The position numbers and the translations under genes are program-made. A stretch of 64,000 nucleotides of DNA from JBHHUI01 sp965248775 (GTDB taxonomy: Bacteria > Chloroflexota > Anaerolineae > Anaerolineales > JBHHUI01), in assembly GCA_965248775.1 (NCBI GenBank), contig OZ252150.1, positions 6,200,001-6,264,000 of the forward strand, given 5' to 3'. A model generated the notes under the pieces. It made no database searches and was not told the DNA's origin. It saw nothing but the letters and a program-made list of their open reading frames with translations. Below are positions 17,825 to 26,144 of the stretch, one piece after another. Position 1 is the stretch's first letter. Every line of letters begins with the position of its first letter.

Positions 17825-19097
17825 GACGCCCGGCCGCCTGCGCCGGTTATTGGCCCGCGCGATTTTTCCAAAAGACGCCCAACTTGACGCCCGACTTCGA
17901 AAAAAGAATTCGGTGACCGACCATCTCCCCAAAGGAATTCATGCACAGCGGCGCACAAAACAACCTACCTGACGCTTTTCACTCAAGCGCAACCGATTTC
18001 CCGCCTAACTCTTCAGCGGCGAACAGCTCGCCGCACATTCACGCTGCGCGCTTTACCGGAAACTAAAGATGTGGAGACAATGGCTGGTGTGAGCGAGTAG
18101 GCCTTCGAACGCTTCTTTACTCTTCTTGAAAAGTTTCAACTACTTCTTCTGGTGCGCCGCGCTCACGCTCTTCTGTGTACTGCAGCTCATCGCTCTTTTC
18201 GACCTTCAAACTTCCACTCGGTAGTTGAATTTAGGTTCTGGGTCCGGCTCAATGAATTCAGGTGGTGCGCCGCGTTCGATTATGGCATTTACATAGCCTT
18301 CCATCTGATCCTGGAAGTTCAAATACTGGAAGACAACATTATACTTTGCACTCATGACAGTCCCGTGTTGTTTTTTATTAGCATCGCCTTGCAGAAGCTT
18401 CATAATGGTCATAGTAGCGGTTTTACCGGCCTGACCCTTGGGGATTGATGTGGATACGAATTGGATCATTGGGTTCACCATGCGTAGGAATATCTGGCTC
18501 GATACAAGCAGATAGGCGTCGGTTTCATTCATGCCGTTGCTTAGCGCCGCATTGTAGAGCTGCGACAAGAATTGTGCAGCTGGGAGCGGAAAACTGCCAG
18601 CGGTGCCAAAAGTAAACAATTGCATAACATTTGTGTAAGCCTGACCCACGTTAGCCGTGTTATCAATGATCGTTTGGTCCATATCGCTTTCATCAACACC
18701 ATAATCTCTCTTCAACTTATAAGGGTCGACATCTGCCTCACCGTCTGGTATTGCTATTGCTGGTCGCAATGCCGGAATCATATTTGTGCGAAAGTAATCC
18801 ATTCCCAACTGAACAAGTAGCGATGCGCTAAGTTTAGTTGCATTTGAACTGCCACGGAAATCAAATGGTGTAGGGGCCTGGCCCTCGTGTGCTTCAATTT
18901 CATCCTGCGAAGGCTCAGGCTTGCCGTACTGCGAGATATTCCCCATTTCTAAATTAAATGCGTCAAGCGCGGATGTGGATAACGTTCCTACATTTTCCCC
19001 TTCGGCGCCGCCTTGTGTCTGCTGGCGAGTTGACTGGCATTACCCTGGTTTAGTGGACAACGAGATAAGATAGATTCACAGATCAGGGAGGACCCAA

Positions 19098-19394
19098 ATG
19101 AGTACATACAGGAAGACATACACGCGCGAATTCAAGGTCGAAGCCGTTCGGTTATCGTATGATAGCGACACAGCGGTTGAGCAGCTTGCTTTGGATTTGG
19201 GAGTAAGTAGTAGCAGTCTGAATCGCTGGCGGGCTGAATACGCGGCTGATGGAGCGCAGGCATTTCCCGGAAAGGGAAAGCCGAAGGAGCGCGACCGCGA
19301 GCTGGCGGAGTTGAAGCGCGAATTGCACGTGGTGCGCCAGGAACGGGACATCCTAAAAAAAGCCATGGCGGTGTTTGCGCGCGAGCAGAAGTGA
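19098..19394 (+). CDS. IS3 OrfA (transposase N-terminal HTH)
   Basis: 98 residues with a helix-turn-helix (EFKVEAVRLSYDSDTAVEQL, GVSSSSLNRWRAEY) and a C-terminal leucine-zipper-like coil. A run of seven A at about 19354-19360 near the end is a plausible -1 slippage site for making the OrfAB fusion. Its TGA overlaps the orfB GTG start (GTGA). Good RBS (AGGGAGG) upstream. Confidence 0.9.
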   Translation: MSTYRKTYTREFKVEAVRLSYDSDTAVEQLALDLGVSSSSLNRWRAEYAADGAQAFPGKGKPKERDRELAELKRELHVVRQERDILKKAMAVFAREQK

Positions 19395-20254
19395 GATTTC
19401 GCTTCATTGACGAACACAAAGGCGAGTACAGCATCAGTCTGATGTGTCGGGTACTGCAAGTCACACGTAGCGGCTACTACGCCTGGCGCAAGCGGCCGGT
19501 CAGCCCGCGCGAGCAAGCCAGCCAGGCGTTGGGACGCGAGATCAGAGCGATCTTTGAGCAGCATCGCGGCGTCTATGGCTGTCCGCGCATTCACCGCGAA
19601 CTACAGGACCGCGGCATCCGCTGCGGCCACAACCGGGTGGCCCGTCTGTTGCGCCTGCATGGCCTGCAAGCCCGACGCAAACGGAGCTACAAGGTGACAA
19701 CCCAGTCGAAGCACAGCCTGCCCGTAGCGCCGAATTTGCTCGTTCAGGACTTCACGGCCACTGCGCCTAACGAAGTGTGGCTGGCCGACATCACTTACAT
19801 TGCAACCAGTGAAGGTTGGCTCTATCTCGCAGCAGTCCTCGACCTGTACTCGCGACGGATCGTCGGCTGGGCACTCGGCAAACGCTTGCGCCGCCAACTG
19901 ACTTTGGATGCTTTGGAGATGGCTCTGCGTTCGCGAAAACCGCCGCCAGGTCTCATCCATCATTCTGACCGGGGGAGTCAGTACGCCAGCGCTGAGTATC
20001 AGGCGCTGCGCAAGCTTCATGACATCACGCCCAGTATGAGCCGAAGGGGAAACTGCTACGATAACGCCCCCATGGAGAGCTTCTTTGCCAGCCTGAAATC
20101 CGAGTGTGTATACCAGCAACTGTACGCCAGCCGGGCCGCTGCTCGCACCAGCGTCTTTGACTATGTCGAAGTGTTTTACAATCGGCAACGGATGCATTCG
20201 GCCCTGGATTACATGAGCCCACATGCCTATGAACAATTACCTTTAGTGGCTTAA
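19391..20254 (+). CDS. IS3 OrfB (DDE integrase domain)
   Basis: 287 residues, rve integrase core. HTH_21-like N-terminus (HRGVYGCPRIHREL), then the DDE residues in VWLADITYIATSEGWLYLA, IHHSDRGSQYAS and NAPMESFFASLKSE. Complete and apparently functional. Differs from copy 2 at GKRLRRQ versus GKRLGRQ. Confidence 0.9.
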   Translation: MRFRFIDEHKGEYSISLMCRVLQVTRSGYYAWRKRPVSPREQASQALGREIRAIFEQHRGVYGCPRIHRELQDRGIRCGHNRVARLLRLHGLQARRKRSYKVTTQSKHSLPVAPNLLVQDFTATAPNEVWLADITYIATSEGWLYLAAVLDLYSRRIVGWALGKRLRRQLTLDALEMALRSRKPPPGLIHHSDRGSQYASAEYQALRKLHDITPSMSRRGNCYDNAPMESFFASLKSECVYQQLYASRAAARTSVFDYVEVFYNRQRMHSALDYMSPHAYEQLPLVA

Positions 20255-20425
20255 CCAACTGTCCACTGAATCGGGGTAATACCAGACTGCGTCGCTAACA
20301 TGCCAATAGCCGACTGGGTAATAACCATTGGTGCTAGTTGAAAAAGTCATGAGCATCGCTCAGACTATGGGTTATCGACGAATAACCATAGGGGAGCGAG
20401 CTCATGACTACCGAAGATATTATCA

Positions 20426-20453
20426 CCCTTGTCGCGCCCGCCAGGGTCGTGAT
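20426..20453. repeat. 28-bp hairpin element inside the IS982 transposase
   Basis: Hairpin arms CCCTTGTCG and CGCCAGGG around CGCC, tailed by TCGTGAT. Matches 44896-44923 at 27 of 28 positions. Inserted between codons for DII and TIF of the transposase, adding ten in-frame codons. Confidence 0.8.
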
Positions 20454-20854
20454 AACGATTTTCTGCGAAGTGGATGACAGCCTGCCGGAGATAATCAAGC
20501 ATTCACAGGCCAAACTGTACCCCAGTGAACTGGTCACCATTGGTATCCTGTTTGCGCTCAAGGGTGGCCATTTTCGGGCATTCTATCGGTGGCTCAAGCG
20601 TGATTATGACGCGCTCTTCGCCAGCTTGCCAGAGCGGACGCGCTTGCAGCGCTTGCTCAAGGCGCATCAGGACTGGTGCGATTTGCTACTCGCCGAACCC
20701 AGTCTGTTCACGGTTATTGACACCTACCCGATCGAACTACTCTTTCCCATTCGGGAAGGCCGCAGCCAACACCAAATCGGCAAGAAAGGCCGCGACAAAG
20801 GGCGCTGGAGTGTCGGCGTGAAGCTGTGCTGGTTGCTGGACGACCATGGCCGCG

Positions 20855-21068
20855 TCGCACAGTGCCGCACTTGTCGCGTGCGACCCAGTACCAAACGAAC
20901 TGGGTTGGTACCTCGTCCAGTCGACGAGACTGGGTACCGACGCAGTGCATTCGGCACTGTGCAGCATCGTGATGCACACCACGTCCAGTCTGTCCGCACA
21001 GTCCAGTAAAGGGACTGCACTGGGTGACTGGGTACTGACACAGTGCGTTCAGCACTGGGCTGCATCGG
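20855..21068. repeat. Cluster of nested/tandem short palindromes in the IS982 transposase
   Basis: About 210 bp inserted between codons for GRV and NWDWN. It contains many inverted repeats: ACCCAGT..ACTGGGT, GGTACC..GGTACC flanking CTCGTC..GACGAG, GCAGTGC..GCACTG, GCATCGTGATGC, and a long-range GCACAGTGCCG/CGGCACTGTGC pair. The length keeps the frame modulo three, but a TAA inside stops it. Edges are approximate. Confidence 0.75.
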
Positions 21069-22742
21069 TATCAACTGGGACTGGAACACGCTCAACACGC
21101 ATGACAAGCATTTCCATCACGTGGCAGCAGCCTTTGTCGACCAGACGATTGCCTTCGCTGATTTCGGTTTTCGGTCTGCAGACGGCCATCCGGCCAACAT
21201 GAAACTATGTCCCAAGGGCACCTGGAATGAGCGTATGTACGTCGAGACGGCGTTGTCCATGGTCACCATCGTGTGCGACTTGAAACGCTTGCGCCATCGC
21301 GTGACACAATACATCTCTGCTCGCCTAGCTTATGTGGCGGCGATGTTCAATATCTTGCTGGACCTGGCCCGTCAACTTGATCCCGATCCATATGCCAACC
21401 CGTATAAGATGTCAATCGCTCAGTTCTCACTCTGAACTAGCACCATTGGTTAATACCACCCACGCGTCGATTCTCTTTTGCAATGCCGATCGCAGCCTGC
21501 AGTGACATGTCCGGATATCGATCGGGGTTTGCTGCGACATCGATGAGGAGTGAGTTCTCTGTTGCAATATCCTCTAAGAGTGCCTGAATGTGAGGTGCGC
21601 GCGCATCGCCATCGCCTGTGTGAGCTTCCACGTATGTCTGACACGACAGTTCGAGTGAGAGAAGCGCGTTCTTGGCATTTTGGTCTTCCGTTCCGACGAT
21701 GGCCTGCAGCTTGAGGTTGTAATTATCCAGCTTTGCCAGCACATCCTTGTAACCCGTACTCATCTTCTTCTTGAGTTTCCAGAATCCTCGATCGCCCTTT
21801 GGCTCACCGGCGAGCCTCTTCAGCTCCACGCTCGACATCAGTCTCTGGATGGTCGGCTTGCGCATCACACCGCTTGATTGCTGCACCACATGCGTCAGTT
21901 CATGTGCCAGAAGCTGTTTGCCGCCCTCGCTGCCGGGGTCGTATTTTCCAGCCCCAAAGAACACATCCGACCCATGCGTGAAAGCCTGCGCACTAATGTC
22001 GCGATTGAGCTGCACTGCTTCGCTGTCCGTATGAACGCGCACATTGTTAAAATCTGTGCCGAAGCGCGGCTCCATAAAGCTGCGCGTCTCAGCCGGCAGC
22101 GCGCGCCCGCTGCCAGTCTTGCTCTCAAGCCGGCCCTGGAAGTCGCTACCCGGATCGAAACCGTCTGACTGTGGCTGGCGCTGCACAATTGGTGTTCGTT
22201 GCAATGGTTCGTTGGGAGCTTTTGGCTCACTTTCGTCGTCGTTCGGCGCTTCGGCGGAAGGCTCCGGTGAACGCATAACCTGGGCTGCAACCTGATCAGC
22301 TTCCTGTTCGTATTTGTCGCCGGCGGGTCCCACGGTCAGCTTGGGCTGGACGGGATTATTGGAGCGCTGCGCTGGTGAGTTTCCACTGCGGCCGCGTTGC
22401 GCAAGTAACCTGGTTACTGCCTGGTTACCAGCAGTCTTCTGTAGTGTTAGTAGATCGGCAGAAGAGAGCGCTGCTATGTCTACCTCGGCGCGCTGCAGAA
22501 TGGCGCTGGGGTGCGCTTGCGGCTTGGTTTTAGAGGAATGCGGGCGTTTCGCCGCTGAGGTGCTTGAGTTATCTTTCTTGCTCTGGGTCTCTTTAGACAT
22601 CGATCGGTTCCATCACGATTCCGGGGAGGAGAAGTACGCGCGATCCGGCTTTAACTTCGTTCATTAAAAGATACAACTTTGACGGCGTGGGAGCAAGTTA
22701 GTATCCGGTTTGAATGCAGTGGAGGGGCTGGGGCGGGCTGAT

Positions 22743-23165
22743 TTACCCCTCCCCTTGAGCCCCTCCCCGATTCGGGGAGGGGCTTTTTGTCTCGTGAAGA
22801 TATTTCTGTATCTCTGCAATCACCCGATCTGTAGTTGTCAAAACTTCGTCGTTTGAAAACCGTATCATTCTAAAGCCAAGACCCTCGAGGATCTCTGTGC
22901 GGATGGAATCCTGTTCTGCAGTGTAGGCGTGGATCGGCCCATCGACCTCGATGATCAATTTCGCTTCGCGACAATAAAAATCAACGATAAATCTGTCGAT
23001 GGCGTGTTGGCGACGAAACTTAAATCCGTCTATTCGTTTCCCGCGTAGTCGTTCCCAAAGATGCTGTTCCGCAGGGGTCGGTTCTTTACGATTTCCCCAT
23101 GCAGCTGGTTTTAATTTCGCCCAAGTTTCTGGAGATGTCTTCCAGTAATCATTTGCGAATTTCAT
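22743..23165 (-). CDS. DUF559-family endonuclease-like protein
   Basis: 140 residues with the PD-(D/E)XK-like DUF559 pattern: TPAEQHLWERLRGKRIDGFK, FRRQHAIDRFIVDFYC and LIIEVDGPIHAY. The last dozen codons (SPSPNRGGAQGEG) are made by a G/C-rich palindrome that overlaps the gene end, and an inverted palindrome also lies just upstream of the start. Such proteins resemble Vsr/very-short-patch nucleases; function unknown. Confidence 0.8.
   Translation of the reverse strand: MKFANDYWKTSPETWAKLKPAAWGNRKEPTPAEQHLWERLRGKRIDGFKFRRQHAIDRFIVDFYCREAKLIIEVDGPIHAYTAEQDSIRTEILEGLGFRMIRFSNDEVLTTTDRVIAEIQKYLHETKSPSPNRGGAQGEG
22758..22784. repeat. Palindrome overlapping the DUF559 3' end
   Basis: Perfect 11-bp stem AGCCCCTCCCC / GGGGAGGGGCT with a 5-nt loop, followed on the plus strand by TTTT. 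It could act as a terminator for plus-strand transcripts, but the flanking genes are on the minus strand. It is repeated, shorter, on the other side of the gene. Confidence 0.6.
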
Positions 23166-23201
23166 TAAGAACTCTTCTTGGGATATTTATCGCTATCTGC
23201 A

Positions 23202-23224
23202 CCCCTCCCCGAATCAGGGAGGGG
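23202..23224. repeat. Palindrome upstream of the DUF559 gene
   Basis: Stem CCCCTCCC / GGGAGGGG with loop CGAATCA. Same core as the palindrome at 22758-22784, so the DUF559 gene is bracketed by two copies. It lies between the end of the GlcD-like gene and the DUF559 start. Confidence 0.6.
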
Positions 23225-24655
23225 ATGGGGTGGTTATTCCAAAGCCAGCACTTTGCCCGGATTCAGAATCCCATTCGGGTCCAGGGTGGCTTTCAATTGG
23301 CGCATCAGTTCGAGGGCGGGGCCGTGTTCCTGTTGCATATACTTTTGTTTTCCGATGCCGACACCGTGTTCCCCGGTCGATGTTCCTACGAGAGCGAGGG
23401 CACGATTTACCAGGATGTCGTTCAGTTGCCGGCCTTTTGCATCCGCTGCCTCATCCTCGGTATCATAAAACACCATTGTGTGCAGATTTCCATCGCCGGC
23501 ATGCCCAACCATGGCGCTATCCAAATTGAGTTCGGTGAGCGCTTCGTCGGTTGTGGCAACCAAATTCGGGTATTGAGAAATTGGCACGGCTACATCCGTG
23601 ACCAGAAATGCCTGGCCGGGATGCAGCCGCACTGCGATCTCGAACATTCGATGGCGGCCCTCCCACAACCGAGTGCGCGCCTCGCGGCCGACACCGGCCT
23701 CAAAGCGTTGGCAACCGTTCTCATTACAGATTTCTTCTACGAGCGCTAACTCTGCTTGCAATGAAGAATCACTCGCCCCATTGAATTCCATGAATAGATT
23801 AGGTGTTGCATCCAGCGCCATGTTCTCTTCCTGGTTCAGCATTTCGACGGTTTTTTGATCCACAAGTTCCAAGGCAGCCGGACCCAGGGCACTACCAATG
23901 ATCCCAAAGACAGCTTCCGCGGCTTGCGTGACAGTGGGGAAGGCTGCCGTCACAGCACTAAAGTGTTCCGGCAGAGGCGACAACTTGAGCGTGGCTTCGG
24001 TCACGATTCCCAACGTTCCCTCTGCTCGACTTTGTACGTTTCAAGTAGCGTAACAAGCCATATTTAGCAGAGAATCGAGCAATGCGCGCGGGACTTTTAC
24101 GATATCGGGCTGCGACGGCGACATGGAAAAACCACTTGCCATCGGCCAGAGTTCACGCCGCACAGTTGCGATTGCATCAGAGAATGTTGGCAAAGGTTTG
24201 GCATACCAGGCAGCCGTTCGCACAGGGATTGGGTCATGCACATGCAACTTGTGAGCCGCCAGCGTGATCCAGGAAAACAGTCCTAGCAGCACCGGCGTGA
24301 CGCGCGCGATGGCGGCATCGGACCACTGGCGCTGTGTCTCAACTCCGAGGTGGGCGCGCACTTCTTCGAACGTGACTTCCAGCTGCCCGCGTTGTACGAA
24401 CCAGGTGATGACCTGTACCGGGTCAGCCCAGCGGTCCGTGCACAGCAAAGCTTGCGGCTTGAATTTGTCCTCCGGGTCGCGGATGAGAACCCAGCGCAGC
24501 GGCACAGTGGGCATCCCGCCGTGATACCAGACCGCCGTGCCGGCGGTGATTTCTACCGTGCGTTGTTTGTTGCTGTACCAGGCGACCGTGGTCTTCGTCC
24601 AAGCCGTTTCCGGGTCGTTCAGCCGGGCTTGCAATGTGGGTAAGCGGGCCCCCTT

Positions 24656-24684
24656 CCAGTGACCCAGGCCCCACTGGACTGGGT
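24656..24684. repeat. 29-bp palindromic insertion in the decayed transposase
   Basis: Reads, on the minus strand, ACCCAGT followed by a hairpin with arms CCAGTG and CACTGG. It separates codons for QPRR and KGARLPT. Same ACCCAGT tail as the elements in the IS91 relic. Confidence 0.7.
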
Positions 24685-25284
24685 GCGCCGTGGCTGGCCG
24701 AGCTGTTCGGGCTTGCGCGGCGGTGCCGGTTGATACAGGGCTGTGCGTCCAGACGCAGACGTGTGACGACCGCCACCGGCTCGGAGAGCGACTGACAGGC
24801 ATGCAGGAATTCCAGCGCGGCGTAGCTATTGTCGGCCACAAGCACCAACTTTCGGCTGGGCAACCAGCGGCGCAGCTGGAAGACCATTTGGCGCGCCCAG
24901 TCGAGTACCGTTTTATGAGCGCGCGCTTTGTCCGCATAATATCGCTGAGAAGGCGCCAACAGTGTAAACACTGGCAGCGCCCACACGCGTATCGCCCATG
25001 GAATGTGTACAAGCCACATCAGGCTGATCCAGCGCAAGCCGCTGGCCTTCACGAAGTGACCCCCGCTCGAACGCACGGCGTCGCGATAGATGCCGCGCGC
25101 CTTGATACGACGACCCCAGCGACGTTCGATAGTTTCATCGATTCCAAACACCAAAGTCTCGTCACCGTAATCAAAGTGCTGCAAAAGCAACGCAAGCAAC
25201 AATTGGCTCAACTTACGTGCCGACCAGGTCGCGCGATTGAGCACGTGGTGAAACTTCGCAAAATTACCGGCACTGCTCAGCCCC

Positions 25285-25312
25285 ACACTTGCCGGGTACG
25301 GCAGTACTCGGT
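25285..25312. repeat. Hairpin insertion near the transposase N-terminus
   Basis: Contains TGCCG-TACC-CGGCA with flanking AGT sequences. Located exactly where the reading frame changes between LRV and GLSSAGN; an insertion of 26 or 29 bp accounts for the phase shift. Family membership is weaker than for the other copies. Confidence 0.5.
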
Positions 25313-26144
25313 TACGCGCAGCGCAGCCGTCACCGTCCGCAAGTGCGGCGTCAGGATCGAACCGACCAGAAGCACCAGAGCTTTCCACCAAGTGCGCTTT
25401 TCGAACACTGTCGCGAAGGGCTTTAGCAAGTCTATAATGTCCGTGGGCAAGGTGAGCATTTTCCGACCTTTCTTGATCCAAAGGTCAGCTTACCTTGCCT
25501 TTCTATTTATGAGAAATCAGTCCCCAAATGTACAAAGTCGAGCTCTGAGCCGATGAACAAATGATTCAGATCGTAACCAGAAGATTGTTTTACAGAACGA
25601 GAGCCTGTGCGGATCACGTCGCCATTCGCCAAAACGATCTCAAGTGCCAGGACAAGGTCTTTCGTCGCACCATATTTCACCGTACGAATTCCGGCGGCAT
25701 TGTTCGCGACCATGCCGCCGATGCTGGCATTCGCTCCCGGATCAGGCGCATAGAACAGGCCATAACGCGCCAACTCTGAGTTCATGTCTTTGTATAAAAT
25801 GCCCGGTTGAACTTTTACCTGAAAATCCTGCGCATAGATTTCTAATATTTTGTTCATGCGTTGGAAGTCGAGCAGAATGCCGCCGTGCAGTGGGATCGGG
25901 TTGCCCTCAATGCTGGTGCCTGCTCCCCATGCCACGACAGGTATCCCATGCGTGTTCGCATATTGCAGGACGGCACTCACTTCTGCTGTCGAAGCGGGCC
26001 AAACGACTATGTCCGGCAGATGGGCGTCGTGTGCGGATTGATCTTTGGATCGTTGTTCCCGCTCGGCCATAGCTACGGAAACATTCTTGGCACCCACGAT
26101 ATCGCTCAGGATTCCTTGCAAAGTCTCCATCTTGGCTTTCTCAC

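Larger units (their letters stand above)
16507..18065 (+). mobile_element. IS4-like insertion sequence
   Basis: Ends are inferred from imperfect terminal repeats: TAGTTTCCGCTAA at the left and, inverted, TAGTTTCCGGTAA at the right. The element is about 1.56 kb and carries one transposase gene. I could not find a convincing target duplication. A short hairpin element is inserted at the transposase 3' end (17793-17824). Confidence 0.65.
19035..20284 (+). mobile_element. IS3-family element, copy 1
   Basis: 1250 bp, with imperfect terminal repeats (left TGGCATTACCC..AGTGGACA, right inverse TGGTATTACCC..AGTGGACA). A 3-bp target duplication GAC sits at 19032-19034 and 20285-20287. It carries orfA and orfB. 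A near-identical second copy lies at 53385-55461; visible differences include one Arg/Gly codon in orfB. Inserted in the DUF4157-RasGAP gene. Confidence 0.9.
20404..21435 (+). pseudogene. IS982-like transposase disrupted by palindromic insertions
   Basis: The N-terminal part reads MTTEDII.. then, after ten extra residues, ITIFCEVDDSLPEIIKHSQA, through IGKKGRDKGRWSVGVKLCWL. The frame then enters an inserted block of short palindromes and stops at 21009. The C-terminal part resumes as NWDWNTLNTHDKHFHHV near 21068 and ends at 21435. The extra N-terminal residues come from a 28-bp hairpin at 20426-20453. Thus one insertion is tolerated in frame while the second kills the gene. Confidence 0.8.
20324..21450 (+). 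mobile_element. IS982-like element
   Basis: 1127 bp with terminal repeats ACCATTGGTGCTAGTT (left) and, inverted, ACCAATGGTGCTAGTT (right, one mismatch), and a 5-bp target duplication TAATA at 20319-20323 and 21451-21455. It sits only 39 bases from the IS3 element, inside the same DUF4157-RasGAP gene. Its transposase is itself hit by two palindromic insertions. Confidence 0.85.
18206..22600 (-). pseudogene. eCIS-cargo-like DUF4157 protein with C-terminal RasGAP-like domain, split by two IS elements
   Basis: Three exact pieces (21456-22600, 20288-20323, 18206-19034) join in frame when the IS982, the IS3 and one copy of each target duplication are removed: 2010 nt, 669 residues. N-terminus: an LLTLQKTAGNQAV segment (51-63); DUF4157/eCIS core about 155-240 with LLAHELTHVVQQ. 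A helical region follows (about 250-375). Residues about 452-660 resemble RasGAP: FRGSSNATK with the arginine finger at 454, DVDPYKLK, FLRMVNPMI with the second arginine at 578, and IMKLLQGDAN with the conserved Lys at about 606. DUF4157 marks proteins loaded into extracellular contractile injection systems; a RasGAP would switch off eukaryotic Ras-type GTPases. Both insertions lie upstream of the GAP domain. From ATG 18946 the GAP part remains an open frame of 246 codons. Confidence 0.8.
24041..25459 (-). pseudogene. DDE transposase with three frame disruptions
   Basis: The protein is spread over three frames: MLTLPTDIIDLLKPF to LRV, then GLSSAGNFAKFHHVLNRATW through FGIDETIERRWGRRIKA and LVLVADNSYAALEFLHA to RLRLDA, then KGARLPTLQARLND through QRGQLEVTFEEVRAHLGVE. 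The first break coincides with a hairpin insertion at 25285-25312 and the second with a 29-bp palindromic insertion at 24656-24684. An extra CA just upstream of the latter adds to the shift. The combined insertion sizes account for the phase changes. Confidence 0.8.
24025..25542 (-). mobile_element. IS4/IS701-like DDE insertion sequence (decayed)
   Basis: 1518 bp with inverted termini CTCGACTTTGTAC at both ends and a 5-bp target duplication CTCTG at 24020-24024 and 25543-25547. Transposase on the minus strand is frameshifted. Interrupts the GlcD-like gene between codons for SE and GTLG. Confidence 0.85.
23234..26130 (-). pseudogene. FAD-binding oxidoreductase, GlcD / D-lactate dehydrogenase-like, split by an IS
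   Basis: The N-terminal part (25548-26130) holds the FAD-binding PCMH domain (PASTAEVSAVLQYANTHGIP, PDPGANASIGGMVANNAAG, SGYDLNHLFIGSE). The C-terminal part (23234-24024) resumes exactly at GTLGIVTEATLKL and carries VGHAGDGNLHTMVF and STGEHGVGIGKQKYM. Removing the IS and one CTCTG copy gives 1374 nt, 457 residues in frame. It is the last gene of a minus-strand operon behind the indolepyruvate-type oxidoreductase (15-bp gap) and would oxidise a 2-hydroxyacid to a 2-oxoacid. Confidence 0.9.

Noticed and set aside
19352..19361. IS3 orfA/orfB as a frameshift mutation
   Set aside because: An A7 run and GTGA overlap are the normal IS3 programmed-frameshift layout, present in both copies.
18206..22600. 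A complete eCIS (phage-tail-like) locus
   Set aside because: No sheath, tube, baseplate or ATPase gene is visible in the window; only the cargo-type protein is present.
24690..25556. Long plus-strand reading frame opposite the IS transposase
   Set aside because: Antisense shadow of the transposase; no domain and no RBS.
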